A stretch of DNA of 64,000 nt from Paracoccus aerodenitrificans. GTDB taxonomy: Bacteria > Pseudomonadota > Alphaproteobacteria > Rhodobacterales > Rhodobacteraceae. The notes below the pieces were generated by a model, which saw nothing but the letters and a program-made list of their open reading frames with translations, did not search any database and was not told the DNA's origin. The stretch spans positions 1 to 64,000 of the forward strand of contig NZ_CP115784.1 in the NCBI RefSeq assembly GCF_027913215.1. The letters are read 5' to 3'. Position 1 is the first letter of the stretch; each line of letters begins with the position of its first letter. A program made the translations under genes and the position numbers. This document shows, piece after piece, positions 46,195-55,641 of this stretch.

Positions 46195-47274
46195 ATGCCT
46201 CAGACCAAGATTGCGACGTTCAACATTGAGTGGATGTATTCCATCTTCGGAGGTGAGTGGACGACACGGGACGGCACGATCCCCGACTCTTTTCCGGGCA
46301 AGCGGCTTGGAACAATCGAGCTTGAGCCGATTGAAGATGTTCGTGCTCTTTGTGAACGCATAGCCGGAGTCATCAAAGAGATCGACGCGAAGATTATCGC
46401 GGTTCAGGAAGGCCCGCCCCGCAAGGACCAGATGGAGCTTTTCGTGGCTCAGTTTCTCGGTGGCGAATATGAGGTCCATACATCCAACTCACGCTCGCAG
46501 ACCCTGCACTTTCTTGTGCATGAAAGCATCGCTGAACATGTCACATCCTTCGATGCCAAGGGGCCGGAAACCAGGCTTCTGCGAAGTGCGATTTATTTTT
46601 ACCCTTGGGGGATGATCCGCGAGGCAGAGCGGAAGTCGCATAGATTTCATCGCACGCCACTTGTGCTTACCTTCGCCCCCGCGGATGGAAAGAAATTGCG
46701 GATCATCAATGCCCATACGAAATCAAAATTTTCAAAGCTGAAGAGACCGGAACAGTGGCTTCTGAGGGATGAGGAGGCGATCGTCGATGCGCTTCTCGCA
46801 AGGCAAAAACTCTCTGCGGAGATCATGCGCCTTCGGGACTTTGCCGTGAATGATCTTGTGGCGCTATCGGATGCGCCGGACGCAACGATCATACTCGGTG
46901 ATTTCAACGATGGTGCCTATGCCGAGCTGATGGAGCGGGAATTTCTCATCCATAATATCGTAGATGAACTTGTCGGCTCTTTTCTTGAGCCGAATACCTA
47001 TTTTGAGCACGCAATGACTCCCAGCGTGATTGCCGAAGCAAGCACGGTGACATTCCCGGACCCTCTGGAAGGCGGAAGGTTGGTGGATGAGCTGATTGAT
47101 CATGTCGTCGTTTCGCCCTCGATCTGGCAGGCGAAGAAACCCTTCAAGCTGGAGGCAGGATCATGCAAGGTCGAAACACGGGTCTATGAACGCTTTGACG
47201 ATACGGGCCGGATTCGTAAACGCGGTGATCGTCCCAGTGATCACAGGCCGGTTTCCTTTGTGATCGAATACTGA
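46195..47274 (+). CDS. Endonuclease/exonuclease/phosphatase-fold protein
   Basis: The 359-residue product shows EEP-fold catalytic motifs: IATFNIEWM near the N-terminus, AVQEGP as the metal-binding Glu, INAHTKSK, ILGDFNDG and the final SDHRPVSFV. Members act on nucleic acids, phospholipids or phosphates; the substrate is unknown. TCGGAGACGGGTATCGTATA precedes the ATG. It stands alone between gntK and glnA, has rather less GC-biased codon use than its neighbours by eye, and is flanked by a 9-bp direct repeat, which may hint at acquisition. Confidence 0.8.
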   Translation: MPQTKIATFNIEWMYSIFGGEWTTRDGTIPDSFPGKRLGTIELEPIEDVRALCERIAGVIKEIDAKIIAVQEGPPRKDQMELFVAQFLGGEYEVHTSNSRSQTLHFLVHESIAEHVTSFDAKGPETRLLRSAIYFYPWGMIREAERKSHRFHRTPLVLTFAPADGKKLRIINAHTKSKFSKLKRPEQWLLRDEEAIVDALLARQKLSAEIMRLRDFAVNDLVALSDAPDATIILGDFNDGAYAELMEREFLIHNIVDELVGSFLEPNTYFEHAMTPSVIAEASTVTFPDPLEGGRLVDELIDHVVVSPSIWQAKKPFKLEAGSCKVETRVYERFDDTGRIRKRGDRPSDHRPVSFVIEY

Positions 47275-47416
47275 CGACAGCCAGGCGGATGCGTCGTAGC
47301 GTTTCGGAATCTGAGGGAGGCCGGTCTAAAGGGCCGGTTTCTCAATGCCTGTCAGTCAGTGCATATGCTGTGTACGCGTTGATGACAGGCCGTGCATAGG
47401 ATGTTCTGCATAAAAA

Positions 47417-47441
47417 ACAGGCAGCCATGAGGACTGCCTGT
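47417..47441 (-). terminator. Rho-independent terminator of glnA
   Basis: ACAGGCAG (47417-47424) pairs perfectly with CTGCCTGT (47434-47441) around a 9-nt loop. On the minus strand it is followed by TTTTTA. It lies 26 bases beyond the glnA stop. Confidence 0.88.
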
Positions 47442-47467
47442 GGCTCGTTCTGTGGATAACTCTGCGG

Positions 47468-48874
47468 TCAGCAGGAGTAATACATCTGGTACTCGACCGG
47501 ATGCGGGGTGTGTTCGTAGGCGTAGACCTCTTCCCATTTCAGCGCCATGTAGCCCTCAAGCTGGTCGCGGGTGAAGACGTCGCCCTGAAGCAGGAAGTCC
47601 ATGTCTTTCTCAAGCTCTTCAAGGGCTTCGCGCAGAGAACCGCAGACGGTCGGGATCTCTGCCAGCTCTTCCGGGGGCAGGTCGTACAGATCCTTGTCGG
47701 ATGCCGGGCCGGGGTCGATCTTGTTCTTGATCCCGTCGAGACCGGCCATCAGCAGCGCGGCAAAGCACAGATACGGGTTCGCCGACGGGTCGGGGAAGCG
47801 GGCCTCGACACGTTTGGCTTTCGGGCTTTCGGTCCACGGGATCCGCACGCAGCCAGAGCGGTTGCGCGCCGAATAGGCCCGCAGCACCGGTGCCTCAAAG
47901 CCCGGAATCAGCCGCTTATAGCTGTTGGTTGACGGGTTGGTCAGCGCGTTCAAAGCCTTGGCATGTTTCAGGATGCCGCCAATGAACCACAGCGCTTCCT
48001 GGCTGAGATCAGCATATTTGTCGCCTGCAAAGATCGGCTTGCCGTCCTTCCAGATCGACATGTTGACGTGCATGCCAGAGCCGTTATCGCCCTTCATCGG
48101 CTTGGGCATGAAGGTCGCGGATTTGCCATAGGCATGTGCGACGTTGTGGATCACGTATTTGTATTTCTGCAGATTGTCAGCCTGCGCCGACAGCGTGCCG
48201 AAGACCAGCCCCAGCTCGTGCTGGGCGCTTGCCACCTCATGGTGGTGCTTGTCGACGGTCATGCCGATACGCTTCATGGTCGACAGCATCTCGCCGCGGA
48301 TGTCCTGACCGGCGTCGATCGGGTTGACCGGGAAATAGCCGCCCTTGTGACCGGCGCGGTGGGCCTGGTTGCCCATTTCATATTCGGCGTCGGTGTTCCA
48401 TGCGGCGTCTGCGGCGTCGATCTCATACGCCACTTTCTGCGGCGTGACCGAATAGCGGACGTCGTCGAACAGGAAGAATTCGGCCTCCGGGCCCCAATAG
48501 GACACATCGCCGATCCCGGTAGACCGTAGATAGGCTTCGGCCTTGACGGCGGTGCCGCGCGGGTCGCGGGCATAGGGTTCGCCGGTGTCGGGTTCGACCA
48601 CGTTGCAATGCACGCACAGCGTTTTTTCGGCATAGAACGGGTCGATATAGACCGAGGACGGGTCGGGCATCAGCTTCATGTCGGACTGGTCGATCGACTT
48701 CCAGCCGGCGATGGACGAGCCGTCGAACATGAAACCTTCCTCGAAGAAGTCTTCGTCGACCTCATCGTTGATCAGCGTGACATGCTGGAGCTTGCCCTTG
48801 GGGTCGGTGAAGCGGACATCGACATATTCGACCTCTTCATCCTTCATCAACTTGATGACGTCTTCGACTTTCAT
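47468..48874 (-). CDS. glnA: Glutamine synthetase, type I
   Basis: Glutamine synthetase makes glutamine from glutamate, ammonia and ATP. The 468-residue product has the GSI signatures FDGSSIAGW (about 50-58), [27 protein letters not shown] (ATP/ammonia region) and [10 protein letters not shown], plus the segment [11 protein letters not shown]. In the latter the tyrosine is the adenylylation site in regulated GSI-beta enzymes. It is the second gene of glnB-glnA, 83 bp after glnB, and ends at a strong terminator. Confidence 0.97.
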   Translation of the reverse strand: MKVEDVIKLMKDEEVEYVDVRFTDPKGKLQHVTLINDEVDEDFFEEGFMFDGSSIAGWKSIDQSDMKLMPDPSSVYIDPFYAEKTLCVHCNVVEPDTGEPYARDPRGTAVKAEAYLRSTGIGDVSYWGPEAEFFLFDDVRYSVTPQKVAYEIDAADAAWNTDAEYEMGNQAHRAGHKGGYFPVNPIDAGQDIRGEMLSTMKRIGMTVDKHHHEVASAQHELGLVFGTLSAQADNLQKYKYVIHNVAHAYGKSATFMPKPMKGDNGSGMHVNMSIWKDGKPIFAGDKYADLSQEALWFIGGILKHAKALNALTNPSTNSYKRLIPGFEAPVLRAYSARNRSGCVRIPWTESPKAKRVEARFPDPSANPYLCFAALLMAGLDGIKNKIDPGPASDKDLYDLPPEELAEIPTVCGSLREALEELEKDMDFLLQGDVFTRDQLEGYMALKWEEVYAYEHTPHPVEYQMYYSC

Positions 48875-48957
48875 AACAGCCCTTTCTTCTCATGTAGGAA
48901 CCGGCCTTGGCCGGTTCCGGGCATTAACGGGATTGGAGTGCTTAGGTGATTGACGGA

Positions 48958-49446
<489 letters not shown>

Positions 49447-49848
49447 CTACCATCGTGCAAGGTCATTATCCACGCGCAACATCCCGCTTCGCCAGTCCGG
49501 GATAGGATAGGGATCGGGCCAAAATTCCGTCTGACGCAGGATGAAATCGCCCTCCAACTCATGAAAGGTCAGGACGCGGGCGGTGATGTTCAGGGGCGCA
49601 TTGGTCACGCGAATATCCGTGGCGATGCGGTCATTCTGCCCGACCAGAGAGATCTCCTCGAAGCGCCAGTCGCCCTGACCGGGGAAACCTGCATTGACGG
49701 CTGCGAATGCGTCGCGGCCTTCGATGACCTCACCGGTCAGGGGCCAGAGCGCAATGAAACCGGGCGACAGAAACCTGTCTGCGACGGCCTGATAATCATT
49801 GCCATCCATCGCAGCCCAGAAACTGCGGACGATCTGATCATGCGTCAT
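49447..49848 (-). CDS. NTF2/SnoaL-like small protein
   Basis: The 133-residue product looks like a cone-shaped NTF2-like fold: an initial helix DQIVRSFWAAMDGNDYQAVADRFLSPGFIALWP, a loop EVIEGRDAFAAVNAGFP and strand-rich remainder. Such proteins range from isomerases to uncharacterised binding proteins, and no catalytic set is obvious. The ATG at 49848 starts the family similarity. It lies between trigger factor and glnB on the same strand, 66 bp after the trigger factor stop region; co-transcription is possible but not shown. Confidence 0.65.
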   Translation of the reverse strand: MTHDQIVRSFWAAMDGNDYQAVADRFLSPGFIALWPLTGEVIEGRDAFAAVNAGFPGQGDWRFEEISLVGQNDRIATDIRVTNAPLNITARVLTFHELEGDFILRQTEFWPDPYPIPDWRSGMLRVDNDLARW

Positions 49849-49914
49849 CCACCTACCCCAAATAAAAAGCCGCGTCCCGAAGGTCGCGGCTTTCCTGTTC
49901 TCTGGCAAGGCTGC

Positions 49915-51249
49915 TTACAGCTCGTCGAGGCTCTCGACGGCTTTTTCCAGCTCTTCCTTGCTGATTTCCTTTTCGGTCACATTGGCCTGTTCCGCGATGT
50001 GATCGACAACCTTGTCTTCGAAGATCGGCGCACGCAGTTGCTGCTGAGCCTGAGCATTCTGCTGGATGAATTCGAAGAACTGACGTTCCTGACCCGGGAA
50101 CTGACGGGCCTGATTCATGACAGCCTGAGTGAATTCCTGATCCGAGACCTGAACTTCGGCTTTCTGGCCGATTTCAGCAAGCAGCAAGCCAAGGCGCACG
50201 CGGCGCTCGGCCAGTTTCTTGTGTTCTTCGGTCGGCTCGATCTCACCGTGGTCATGGCCGTGATCGTCCGGATGCTCTTCATGGTAAAGCTGATGCGCGA
50301 TCTGACCGGCTTCCGCCTCGACCAGAACTTCGGGCAGGTCGAATTTGACCTGATCGTCAAGCTGATCCAGAAGCGAGCGCTTCATGACTGTGCGGCTGGC
50401 ACCCTTGTATTCGTCTTCCAGACGGCTGGCGATCTGTTCTTTCAGCTTGTCCAGCGATTCGGCACCGAAACGCTTGGCCAGTTCATCGTCGATCTTGGCA
50501 TCGACAGGCTTTTTCACCGCTTTGACGGTGGTGGCGAAAACCGCGTCCTTACCGGCCAGATGGGCGGCACCGTATTCGTCGGGGAATTTGACATTCACCT
50601 GAATTTCGTCACCGGCCTTCGCACCGATCAGCTGATCCTCGAAACCGGGGATGAAGCTGTTCGAGCCGAGGACCAGAGGATAATCCTCGGCTGCGCCGCC
50701 TTCGAATTCCTCACCATCGACCGAGCCCTTGAAGTCGATCACGATCTGATCGTCCTTTTCGGCCTTGGCCCCTTTTTTCTTGTCCTCATAGGCCGTCGCG
50801 TTCTTCGCCAGCCCTTCCAGAGCTTCGTTGACCGCGGATTCCTCGGCCTTCACGACCAGACGTTCAAGCGAGACCTTGGACAGATCGACCTCGGGGATGG
50901 CGGGCAGGATTTCATAAGAGACGTTGACAACGACGTCATCGCCCTCTTTCCATTCCTCGCCATTCTGCATCTCGATCTTCGGCTGAACAGCGGGGCGGTC
51001 GCCGGATTTTTCCAGATGCTCGCGCAATGCGCCGTCAATCGAGTCCTGCATGGCTTCGCCCATCACGCGGGGGCCGAACTGCTTTTTCAGCATCGCCATC
51101 GGGACCTTGCCCTTGCGGAAGCCCTTCATCTCGACTTCCGGCTGAGCCTCTTTCAGCTTTGCGTCCACCTGAGCGGCCAGATCGGCGGCCGGGAGGGTCA
51201 TCTGGTAGCCGCGCTTGAGGCCTTCGTTCTGGGTCTCTGTGACCTGCAT
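49915..51249 (-). CDS. tig: Trigger factor
   Basis: Trigger factor is the ribosome-bound chaperone and peptidyl-prolyl isomerase for nascent chains. The 444-residue product has the N-terminal ribosome-binding segment with signature [17 protein letters not shown] (about 43-59), a central FKBP-like domain ([52 protein letters not shown]) and a helical C-terminal chaperone part with a histidine/aspartate-rich patch ([13 protein letters not shown]). The start [10 protein letters not shown] is typical. tRNA-Leu lies just upstream. Confidence 0.95.
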   Translation of the reverse strand: MQVTETQNEGLKRGYQMTLPAADLAAQVDAKLKEAQPEVEMKGFRKGKVPMAMLKKQFGPRVMGEAMQDSIDGALREHLEKSGDRPAVQPKIEMQNGEEWKEGDDVVVNVSYEILPAIPEVDLSKVSLERLVVKAEESAVNEALEGLAKNATAYEDKKKGAKAEKDDQIVIDFKGSVDGEEFEGGAAEDYPLVLGSNSFIPGFEDQLIGAKAGDEIQVNVKFPDEYGAAHLAGKDAVFATTVKAVKKPVDAKIDDELAKRFGAESLDKLKEQIASRLEDEYKGASRTVMKRSLLDQLDDQVKFDLPEVLVEAEAGQIAHQLYHEEHPDDHGHDHGEIEPTEEHKKLAERRVRLGLLLAEIGQKAEVQVSDQEFTQAVMNQARQFPGQERQFFEFIQQNAQAQQQLRAPIFEDKVVDHIAEQANVTEKEISKEELEKAVESLDEL

Positions 51250-51266
51250 GTTTCATCCTTCAGTCA

Positions 51267-51351
51267 TGGTGCGGGTGGAGGGACTTGAACCCCCACGCCT
51301 TGCGGCGCCAGAACCTAAATCTGGTGCGTCTACCAATTTCGCCACACCCGC
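51267..51351 (-). tRNA. tRNA-Leu (anticodon UAG)
   Basis: On the minus strand the acceptor GCGGGTG pairs with CACCCGC-ACCA. The anticodon stem CCAGA/TCTGG holds loop TTTAGGT with TAG at 51317-51315. A long variable arm (class II tRNA) and a TTCAAGT T-loop are present. It lies between NAD(P)H-hydrate dehydratase and trigger factor, all on the same strand. Confidence 0.95.
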
Positions 51352-51362
51352 AATGTCAAGCA

Positions 51363-51379
51363 GCGGGCACTGGGCCCGC
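51363..51379 (-). repeat. Short hairpin after the NAD(P)H-hydrate dehydratase gene
   Basis: GCGGGC (51363-51368) pairs with GCCCGC (51374-51379) around a 5-nt loop, between the dehydratase stop and tRNA-Leu. Without a T-run, its terminator role is uncertain. Confidence 0.35.
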
Positions 51380-51431
51380 CACGAAATCCGCGCCGTTCTA
51401 TCAAAGCCGGCAGCGGGGTGCGAGCGGAAAA

Positions 51432-52241
51432 TCAGGCCAGATCGCGGAGGATTGCCGGTATTTCGCCGGGCAGGTCATCGGCGATCAGTCCCGGCCCGAA
51501 TCGCCGTGCGCATTCGGCATGGATATGTGCTGCGGCACTGGCGGCATCAAGGGGCGGGAAGCCACGCGCCAGAAGCCCGCCGATAAGGCCGGAAAGCACA
51601 TCTCCGGAACCGGCTGTTGCCAGCCAGGGCACGTCATGGGCCGTGTTGAAGCGGATCTTCCCATCGGGTGCGGCGATCACGGTATCAGGGCCTTTCAGCA
51701 AAATCACGGCACCGGACTGGCGGGCCGCCTGAGCCGCCAGTTGACCGCGATGATTGCGGTCGTCGGTCAGGCTGTTCGCAAGCTCGGGAAAGAGGCGTCT
51801 GAACTCTCCCTCATGCGGCGTCAGAACGATATCGGGCCGCAGCCTTGCCGGAACGCGGCCCAATGCCGTCAGCGCGTCGGCATCCAGCAGCGTCGGAAGC
51901 CCGGCGGCGATGATGGCTGGCAACATGCCTATGGCAGGCTCAACCCCATAGCCGGGGCCCATCACGATTGCAGAGATTTTCCGTGCTTTCAGAAGCCCGG
52001 CCAACTGGTCGGGCGTGTCGATGCTGTGGCGCATCAACGCGTCCGGCGGGCCGCAATGCTCGGCCATTGCTGCGGCCGGAGGGGCAAGCGTGACCAGCCC
52101 GGCACCGATTCGTAGCGCGGCCTTCGCGGCAAGCCGGGCCGCGCCGCCTTGTCCGGGGCCTCCTGCCATGACAAGCGCATGACCGTGATCGTATTTATGC
52201 CCGCCATGTTTCAGCAGATCTATGCCGGGCGGCAGGCTCAT
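51432..52241 (-). CDS. nnrD: ADP-dependent NAD(P)H-hydrate dehydratase (stand-alone)
   Basis: This enzyme repairs hydrated NAD(P)H using ADP or ATP. The 269-residue product has the ribokinase-like features HGHALVMAGGPGQGGAARLAAKAALRIGAGLVTLA, LDADAL, LTPHEGEFRRLFP, LLKGPDTVIA and the C-terminal GSGDVLSGLIGGLLARG. In many bacteria this is fused behind an NAD(P)H-hydrate epimerase domain; here the N-terminal epimerase is absent, and no epimerase gene adjoins. The start overlaps the stop of the YihY gene by 4 bases (ATGA), so the short form is the real reading. Confidence 0.88.
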   Translation of the reverse strand: MSLPPGIDLLKHGGHKYDHGHALVMAGGPGQGGAARLAAKAALRIGAGLVTLAPPAAAMAEHCGPPDALMRHSIDTPDQLAGLLKARKISAIVMGPGYGVEPAIGMLPAIIAAGLPTLLDADALTALGRVPARLRPDIVLTPHEGEFRRLFPELANSLTDDRNHRGQLAAQAARQSGAVILLKGPDTVIAAPDGKIRFNTAHDVPWLATAGSGDVLSGLIGGLLARGFPPLDAASAAAHIHAECARRFGPGLIADDLPGEIPAILRDLA

Positions 52242-53278
52242 GAAGGTCGGGTCTCACCGTTCAGGGCGCGCAGATGCCGTTCGGCAACTGCGTTGATCTC
52301 TGCCCCGACGAGCACCACGATTGCCGAGATCCACAGCCACATCATCAGCACGATCACCGCCCCCAACGTGCCGTAGGTCTGGTTGTAATTGGCGAAATTC
52401 GACGCATAGAAGGAAAACAGCGCCGAGGCGGCCACCAGCCCGACCGAGGCGAATAATGCGCCCGGAGAGAACCAGTTGAAATTAGCGTCATTCCGGCTTG
52501 GACCCCAACGATAAAGCGCCGAGATCGCCAGGAACAGAACGGCGAACATGATCGGCCAGCGGATCATCGAAACCATGTCCTTGGTCGCATCCGGCAAAGG
52601 CAGCCAGTTCAGCACGGCGGGCAGGACAGCAATCGTTCCGACCAGTGCCATGACCAGCACGATCGCGCCAAGCGTCATGGTCAGCGAGACGAGGTTGAGC
52701 TTGAAGAACCCCCTGCTTTCCCGCTGGAACCACGCCACGTTGAGCGCGTCCATCAGCGCCTTCATGCCTCCATTCGCCGACCAGAGGGTCAGGAAAAGGC
52801 CGATGATACCGGCAAAGGACAGTGCCGTACCGGGAGAGTTGATGATCGCCTCAACCTGCCCGTTGATAATCTCGAAGGCTGCGGGCGGGATGACCGAGCT
52901 TAGGTTATCCATCTGCTCGGCAATGACCTCGGGATCGGCCACCAGCCCGAAAATCGAGACAAGCGCGGTGATTGCCGGGAAAAGCGCGAGCAGGCCGAAA
53001 AACGTCACTCCGCCAGCGACCGAGGTCACGCGATCCTCGCCGATTTCCGTGACCACGCCCTTCAGGACGCCCCACCATTCTTTCGGTCTCAATCCCCAGG
53101 GCGAGTCTGGAGCATCGCTTCGCGGTGCGGGCAGATCTGCGTCGGGGTCGCCCTCGCGAACACGCTTGGCGGCCGGAGGGGCGGGCGGTTTCTCGTCCAG
53201 ATCGAAACGACGCCGGACCTCATCGGGCAAGGGTCCGAACAGCGCGTCGCCGATGCTGCGCTCAGGTGCTCTGGCCAT
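52238..53278 (-). CDS. YihY/BrkB-family inner membrane protein
   Basis: The 346-residue product has a proline-rich, charged N-terminal region (about 1-80) and six hydrophobic segments. It carries YihY-family stretches such as VTSVAGGVTFFGLLALFPAITALVSIFGLV and NYNQTYGTLGAVIVLMMWLWISAIVVLVGAEINAV. The name 'ribonuclease BN' sometimes given to relatives is incorrect. Function is unknown. It is the middle gene of a hypothetical protein-yihY-nnrD run with 9 bp before and a 4-bp overlap after. Confidence 0.88.
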   Translation of the reverse strand: MARAPERSIGDALFGPLPDEVRRRFDLDEKPPAPPAAKRVREGDPDADLPAPRSDAPDSPWGLRPKEWWGVLKGVVTEIGEDRVTSVAGGVTFFGLLALFPAITALVSIFGLVADPEVIAEQMDNLSSVIPPAAFEIINGQVEAIINSPGTALSFAGIIGLFLTLWSANGGMKALMDALNVAWFQRESRGFFKLNLVSLTMTLGAIVLVMALVGTIAVLPAVLNWLPLPDATKDMVSMIRWPIMFAVLFLAISALYRWGPSRNDANFNWFSPGALFASVGLVAASALFSFYASNFANYNQTYGTLGAVIVLMMWLWISAIVVLVGAEINAVAERHLRALNGETRPS

Positions 53279-53287
53279 CTGGATCGG

Positions 53288-53998
53288 TCACAGATTGCGC
53301 GTGCGGTTATCGGCGGCGTCGCGATCCGCGTCGCCCCTGGCCTCTGTGGCGGCAGGGGTTGGCTCGTGCTTGTCGGTGCTGCGCGAGCCAAGAAAATCGC
53401 TCAGACGATCGGCTGCGTTGACGAAATCCCGGACGATCCCGTCCGCTTTGCCCGAGACCTGATGAAACCCGTCGACGGCAGCATTCGCCGCCGCCAGCAA
53501 GCCGGTGATATTTCGCGTTATCTCTCCGGCGCTGTCGCCAAACGATGACAGGAAGCCTGACCCGGAATTTCTGGATGAGGGGCGGCGTTTGCGCGGCTTG
53601 TCGCTGGCGGCCTTTTTGCGCAGATCTGCCGCACGGTCTTCATAATCCGCGAAATCGGCGCGGGCGCGGTTGCGCATCGCCTGACGTTCCTCAAGGCTGA
53701 GGCGCTCGAAACGGGGCGCATGGCGTGGGCGGGGCCTGCGTGACGACGCGCGACGCGACGGGCGTTCGTGGTCGTCGTCTGACACCGCATCAGCGATGGC
53801 GCGGGCGGCATAGACGCCAAGCGCGGTGGTTGCCGCAGCAGCGACTGCCGCCCCGCCCCATATGGCCCATTTCGGGGTTTTCCGATCCGGTGCCGGCAAT
53901 TGCCGGGACGGCGGAACAGGTTCACGCGAAATATGACCCTCCGGCACGGGCCGGGGGCCGTGAGGGGTATCTGAGGTCACATCAGCAAAGCGCGACAT
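53288..53998 (-). CDS. Hypothetical membrane-anchored protein with basic linker
   Basis: The 236-residue product is not recognised. It has a proline-rich N-terminus, one membrane segment (about 44-70: AIWGGAAVAAAATTALGVYAARAIADAV), a basic arginine-rich linker (about 78-140) and a C-terminal helical part (about 150-210) followed by an acidic tail. It probably is an inner-membrane protein with a long soluble side. It is the first gene of the run leading into yihY (9-bp spacing), so its role may be linked to the envelope. Confidence 0.7.
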   Translation of the reverse strand: MSRFADVTSDTPHGPRPVPEGHISREPVPPSRQLPAPDRKTPKWAIWGGAAVAAAATTALGVYAARAIADAVSDDDHERPSRRASSRRPRPRHAPRFERLSLEERQAMRNRARADFADYEDRAADLRKKAASDKPRKRRPSSRNSGSGFLSSFGDSAGEITRNITGLLAAANAAVDGFHQVSGKADGIVRDFVNAADRLSDFLGSRSTDKHEPTPAATEARGDADRDAADNRTRNL

Positions 53999-54133
53999 TA
54001 TCCGTTCCTTTCAAAGTCTGTTCACATCAGAACGAGGATCGGGCGGTTTTCGTTCCGGCCTATACCGGCTGACAAATCGCAATTCACGGGTGGAAGCCAC
54101 GGACTCGGCGATATGCAACGCGCAAAACGGAAA

Positions 54134-54159
54134 AAGCCGCGCCAGAGACGGCGCGGCTT
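54134..54159 (-). terminator. Rho-independent terminator of the rpsF-rpsR-rplI operon
   Basis: A perfect 10-bp stem (54134-54143 with 54150-54159) with a 6-nt loop ends in TTTTT on the minus strand. It lies 25 bases past the rplI stop. Confidence 0.9.
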
Positions 54160-54184
54160 CTGTATCGGGCTTGAAGCGGACTGC

Positions 54185-54802
54185 TTACTCGCCGGAACCA
54201 GCGGTGGTTTCCGGGGCCTCGGTCGCAAGGTCTTCGTCCTCGCGCGAGGCAGAGCCGATATCGTCGAACAACTCGGCGATCTCGAATTCCGCAGCAGCGT
54301 CTTCTTCGGCGGCGAGGTCCTGAATCGACTTGCCCGAAGCCTGCAATTCGGCCTCTTCGTTCGAGCGGGCGATGTTCAGGGTGATCTCGGCCTCGACCTC
54401 GGGGTGCAGCACGACATGGACATTGTGCAGACCCAGCTCCTTGATCGGAGCGCCCAGAACGACCTGTTTGCGATCGACCGTGTGACCGGCCCCATTCGCG
54501 GCATCAGAGACATCGCGCGGGCTGACCGAACCATACAGCGCACCGGCATCGGATGCCGAGCGGATGATGATGAAGGTCTCGCCGTTCAGCTTGTCGGCGA
54601 TTTTCTGCGCTTCGGCCTTCGACTCGTCGTTCTTCGCGACAAGGGCGGCCTTCTGGGCTTCGAACGCCGCGATATTGGCGTCGGACGCACGAAGCGCCTT
54701 GCCCTGCGGCAACAGGAAATTGCGGGCATAACCTTCCTTGACGCGGACGACATCGCCCATTGCGCCAAGCTTGGCCACGCGTTCCAGCAGGATGACTTGC
54801 AT
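54185..54802 (-). CDS. rplI: 50S ribosomal protein L9, C-terminally extended
   Basis: L9 binds 23S rRNA and helps keep the reading frame. The product opens [39 protein letters not shown], the N-terminal domain signature, followed by the long connecting helix and C-terminal domain. At 205 residues it is about 55 longer than the usual ~150; the extra tail is acidic ([19 protein letters not shown] and on). Extended L9 occurs in related alphaproteobacteria. It is third in the rpsF-rpsR-rplI operon, 12 bp after rpsR. Confidence 0.95.
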   Translation of the reverse strand: MQVILLERVAKLGAMGDVVRVKEGYARNFLLPQGKALRASDANIAAFEAQKAALVAKNDESKAEAQKIADKLNGETFIIIRSASDAGALYGSVSPRDVSDAANGAGHTVDRKQVVLGAPIKELGLHNVHVVLHPEVEAEITLNIARSNEEAELQASGKSIQDLAAEEDAAAEFEIAELFDDIGSASREDEDLATEAPETTAGSGE

Positions 54803-54814
54803 CGGTCTTCCTCC

Positions 54815-55042
54815 TTATTTCACGGCGTAGGGCAGCAGCGCCAGGAAGCGCGCGCGCTTGATGGCCTGTGCCAGCTTACGCTGGTTCTTGGCCGAAACGG
54901 CGGTGATGCGCGACGGCACGATCTTGCCGCGCTCGCTGATATAGCGCTGCAGCAGGCGGGTGTCTTTATAGTCGATCTTGGGGGCGTTTTCGCCACCGAA
55001 CGGATCGACCTTACGACGACGGAAAAACGGTTTATTCGCCAT
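54815..55042 (-). CDS. rpsR: 30S ribosomal protein S18
   Basis: S18 binds S6 and 16S rRNA in the platform of the small subunit. The 75-residue product has the family length and features: a basic N-terminus [12 protein letters not shown], then [49 protein letters not shown]. It sits between rpsF and rplI with 12-bp gaps on each side. AAGGAGATCGAGAT precedes the ATG. Confidence 0.97.
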   Translation of the reverse strand: MANKPFFRRRKVDPFGGENAPKIDYKDTRLLQRYISERGKIVPSRITAVSAKNQRKLAQAIKRARFLALLPYAVK

Positions 55043-55054
55043 ATCTCGATCTCC

Positions 55055-55420
55055 TTAATTGTCGCGGTCGCGACGCTCGCGGCGTTCGCCACGCTCTTCG
55101 CGCTTCTGCATCTGGACGGACGGACCTTCCTCATGCGCGTCGACCTTGATCGACATGACGCGCATTACGTCGTCATGCAGACGGGCCAGACGCTCCATTT
55201 CCTGCACGGCGGCCGAGGGCGCGTCGGTGCGCAGGAAGGCATAATGGCCCTTGCGGTTCTTGTTGATCTTATAGGCGAGGGTGCGGACACCCCAGTATTC
55301 GCTGTCGACCACCTTGCCGCCATTATCGGCCAGCACGGTGGAAAAATGTTCGACCAGCCCTTCGGCCTGCGTGTTCGACAGGTCCTGGCGGGCGATCAGC
55401 ACATGCTCATAAAGCGGCAT
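55055..55420 (-). CDS. rpsF: 30S ribosomal protein S6
   Basis: S6 pairs with S18 on the small-subunit platform. The 121-residue product starts MPLYEHVLIARQDLSNTQAEGLVEHF and has EYWGVRTLAYKINKNRKGHYAFLRTDAP and the MERLARLHDDVMRVMSIKVD segment. The C-terminal tail is rich in charged residues (KREERGERRERRDRDN), a common feature of alphaproteobacterial S6. It is the first gene of the operon. Confidence 0.96.
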   Translation of the reverse strand: MPLYEHVLIARQDLSNTQAEGLVEHFSTVLADNGGKVVDSEYWGVRTLAYKINKNRKGHYAFLRTDAPSAAVQEMERLARLHDDVMRVMSIKVDAHEEGPSVQMQKREERGERRERRDRDN

Positions 55421-55641
55421 GTCAGACCTTTCAGTTTCAGGCGGGCTTCAACGGCGGGAAAACCCCTTCCACGCCCCGCCACGAGAGGCTGCGCCGGTTT
55501 CGCAATTGCGGAAGGATGCGGCTTTATAGCGGCGAATCCCTGCGATGCAAGCCGATTCGCGTCAAAGCGTCACATCGCCGTCAGGTCAGGAACCCTGATG
55601 CGGGCTCTGCGTTGCCGACACAGCATCAAAAGGAGTTATAC

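Noticed and set aside
47451..47459. A perfect DnaA-box-like TGTGGATAA
   Set aside because: Single copy downstream of glnA with no cluster; one 9-mer is expected by chance and is not an origin.
49561..51288. A 575-residue plus-strand frame opposite trigger factor
   Set aside because: It is a shadow of tig, which carries clear family signatures; the antisense product is repetitive and hydrophobic by codon complement.
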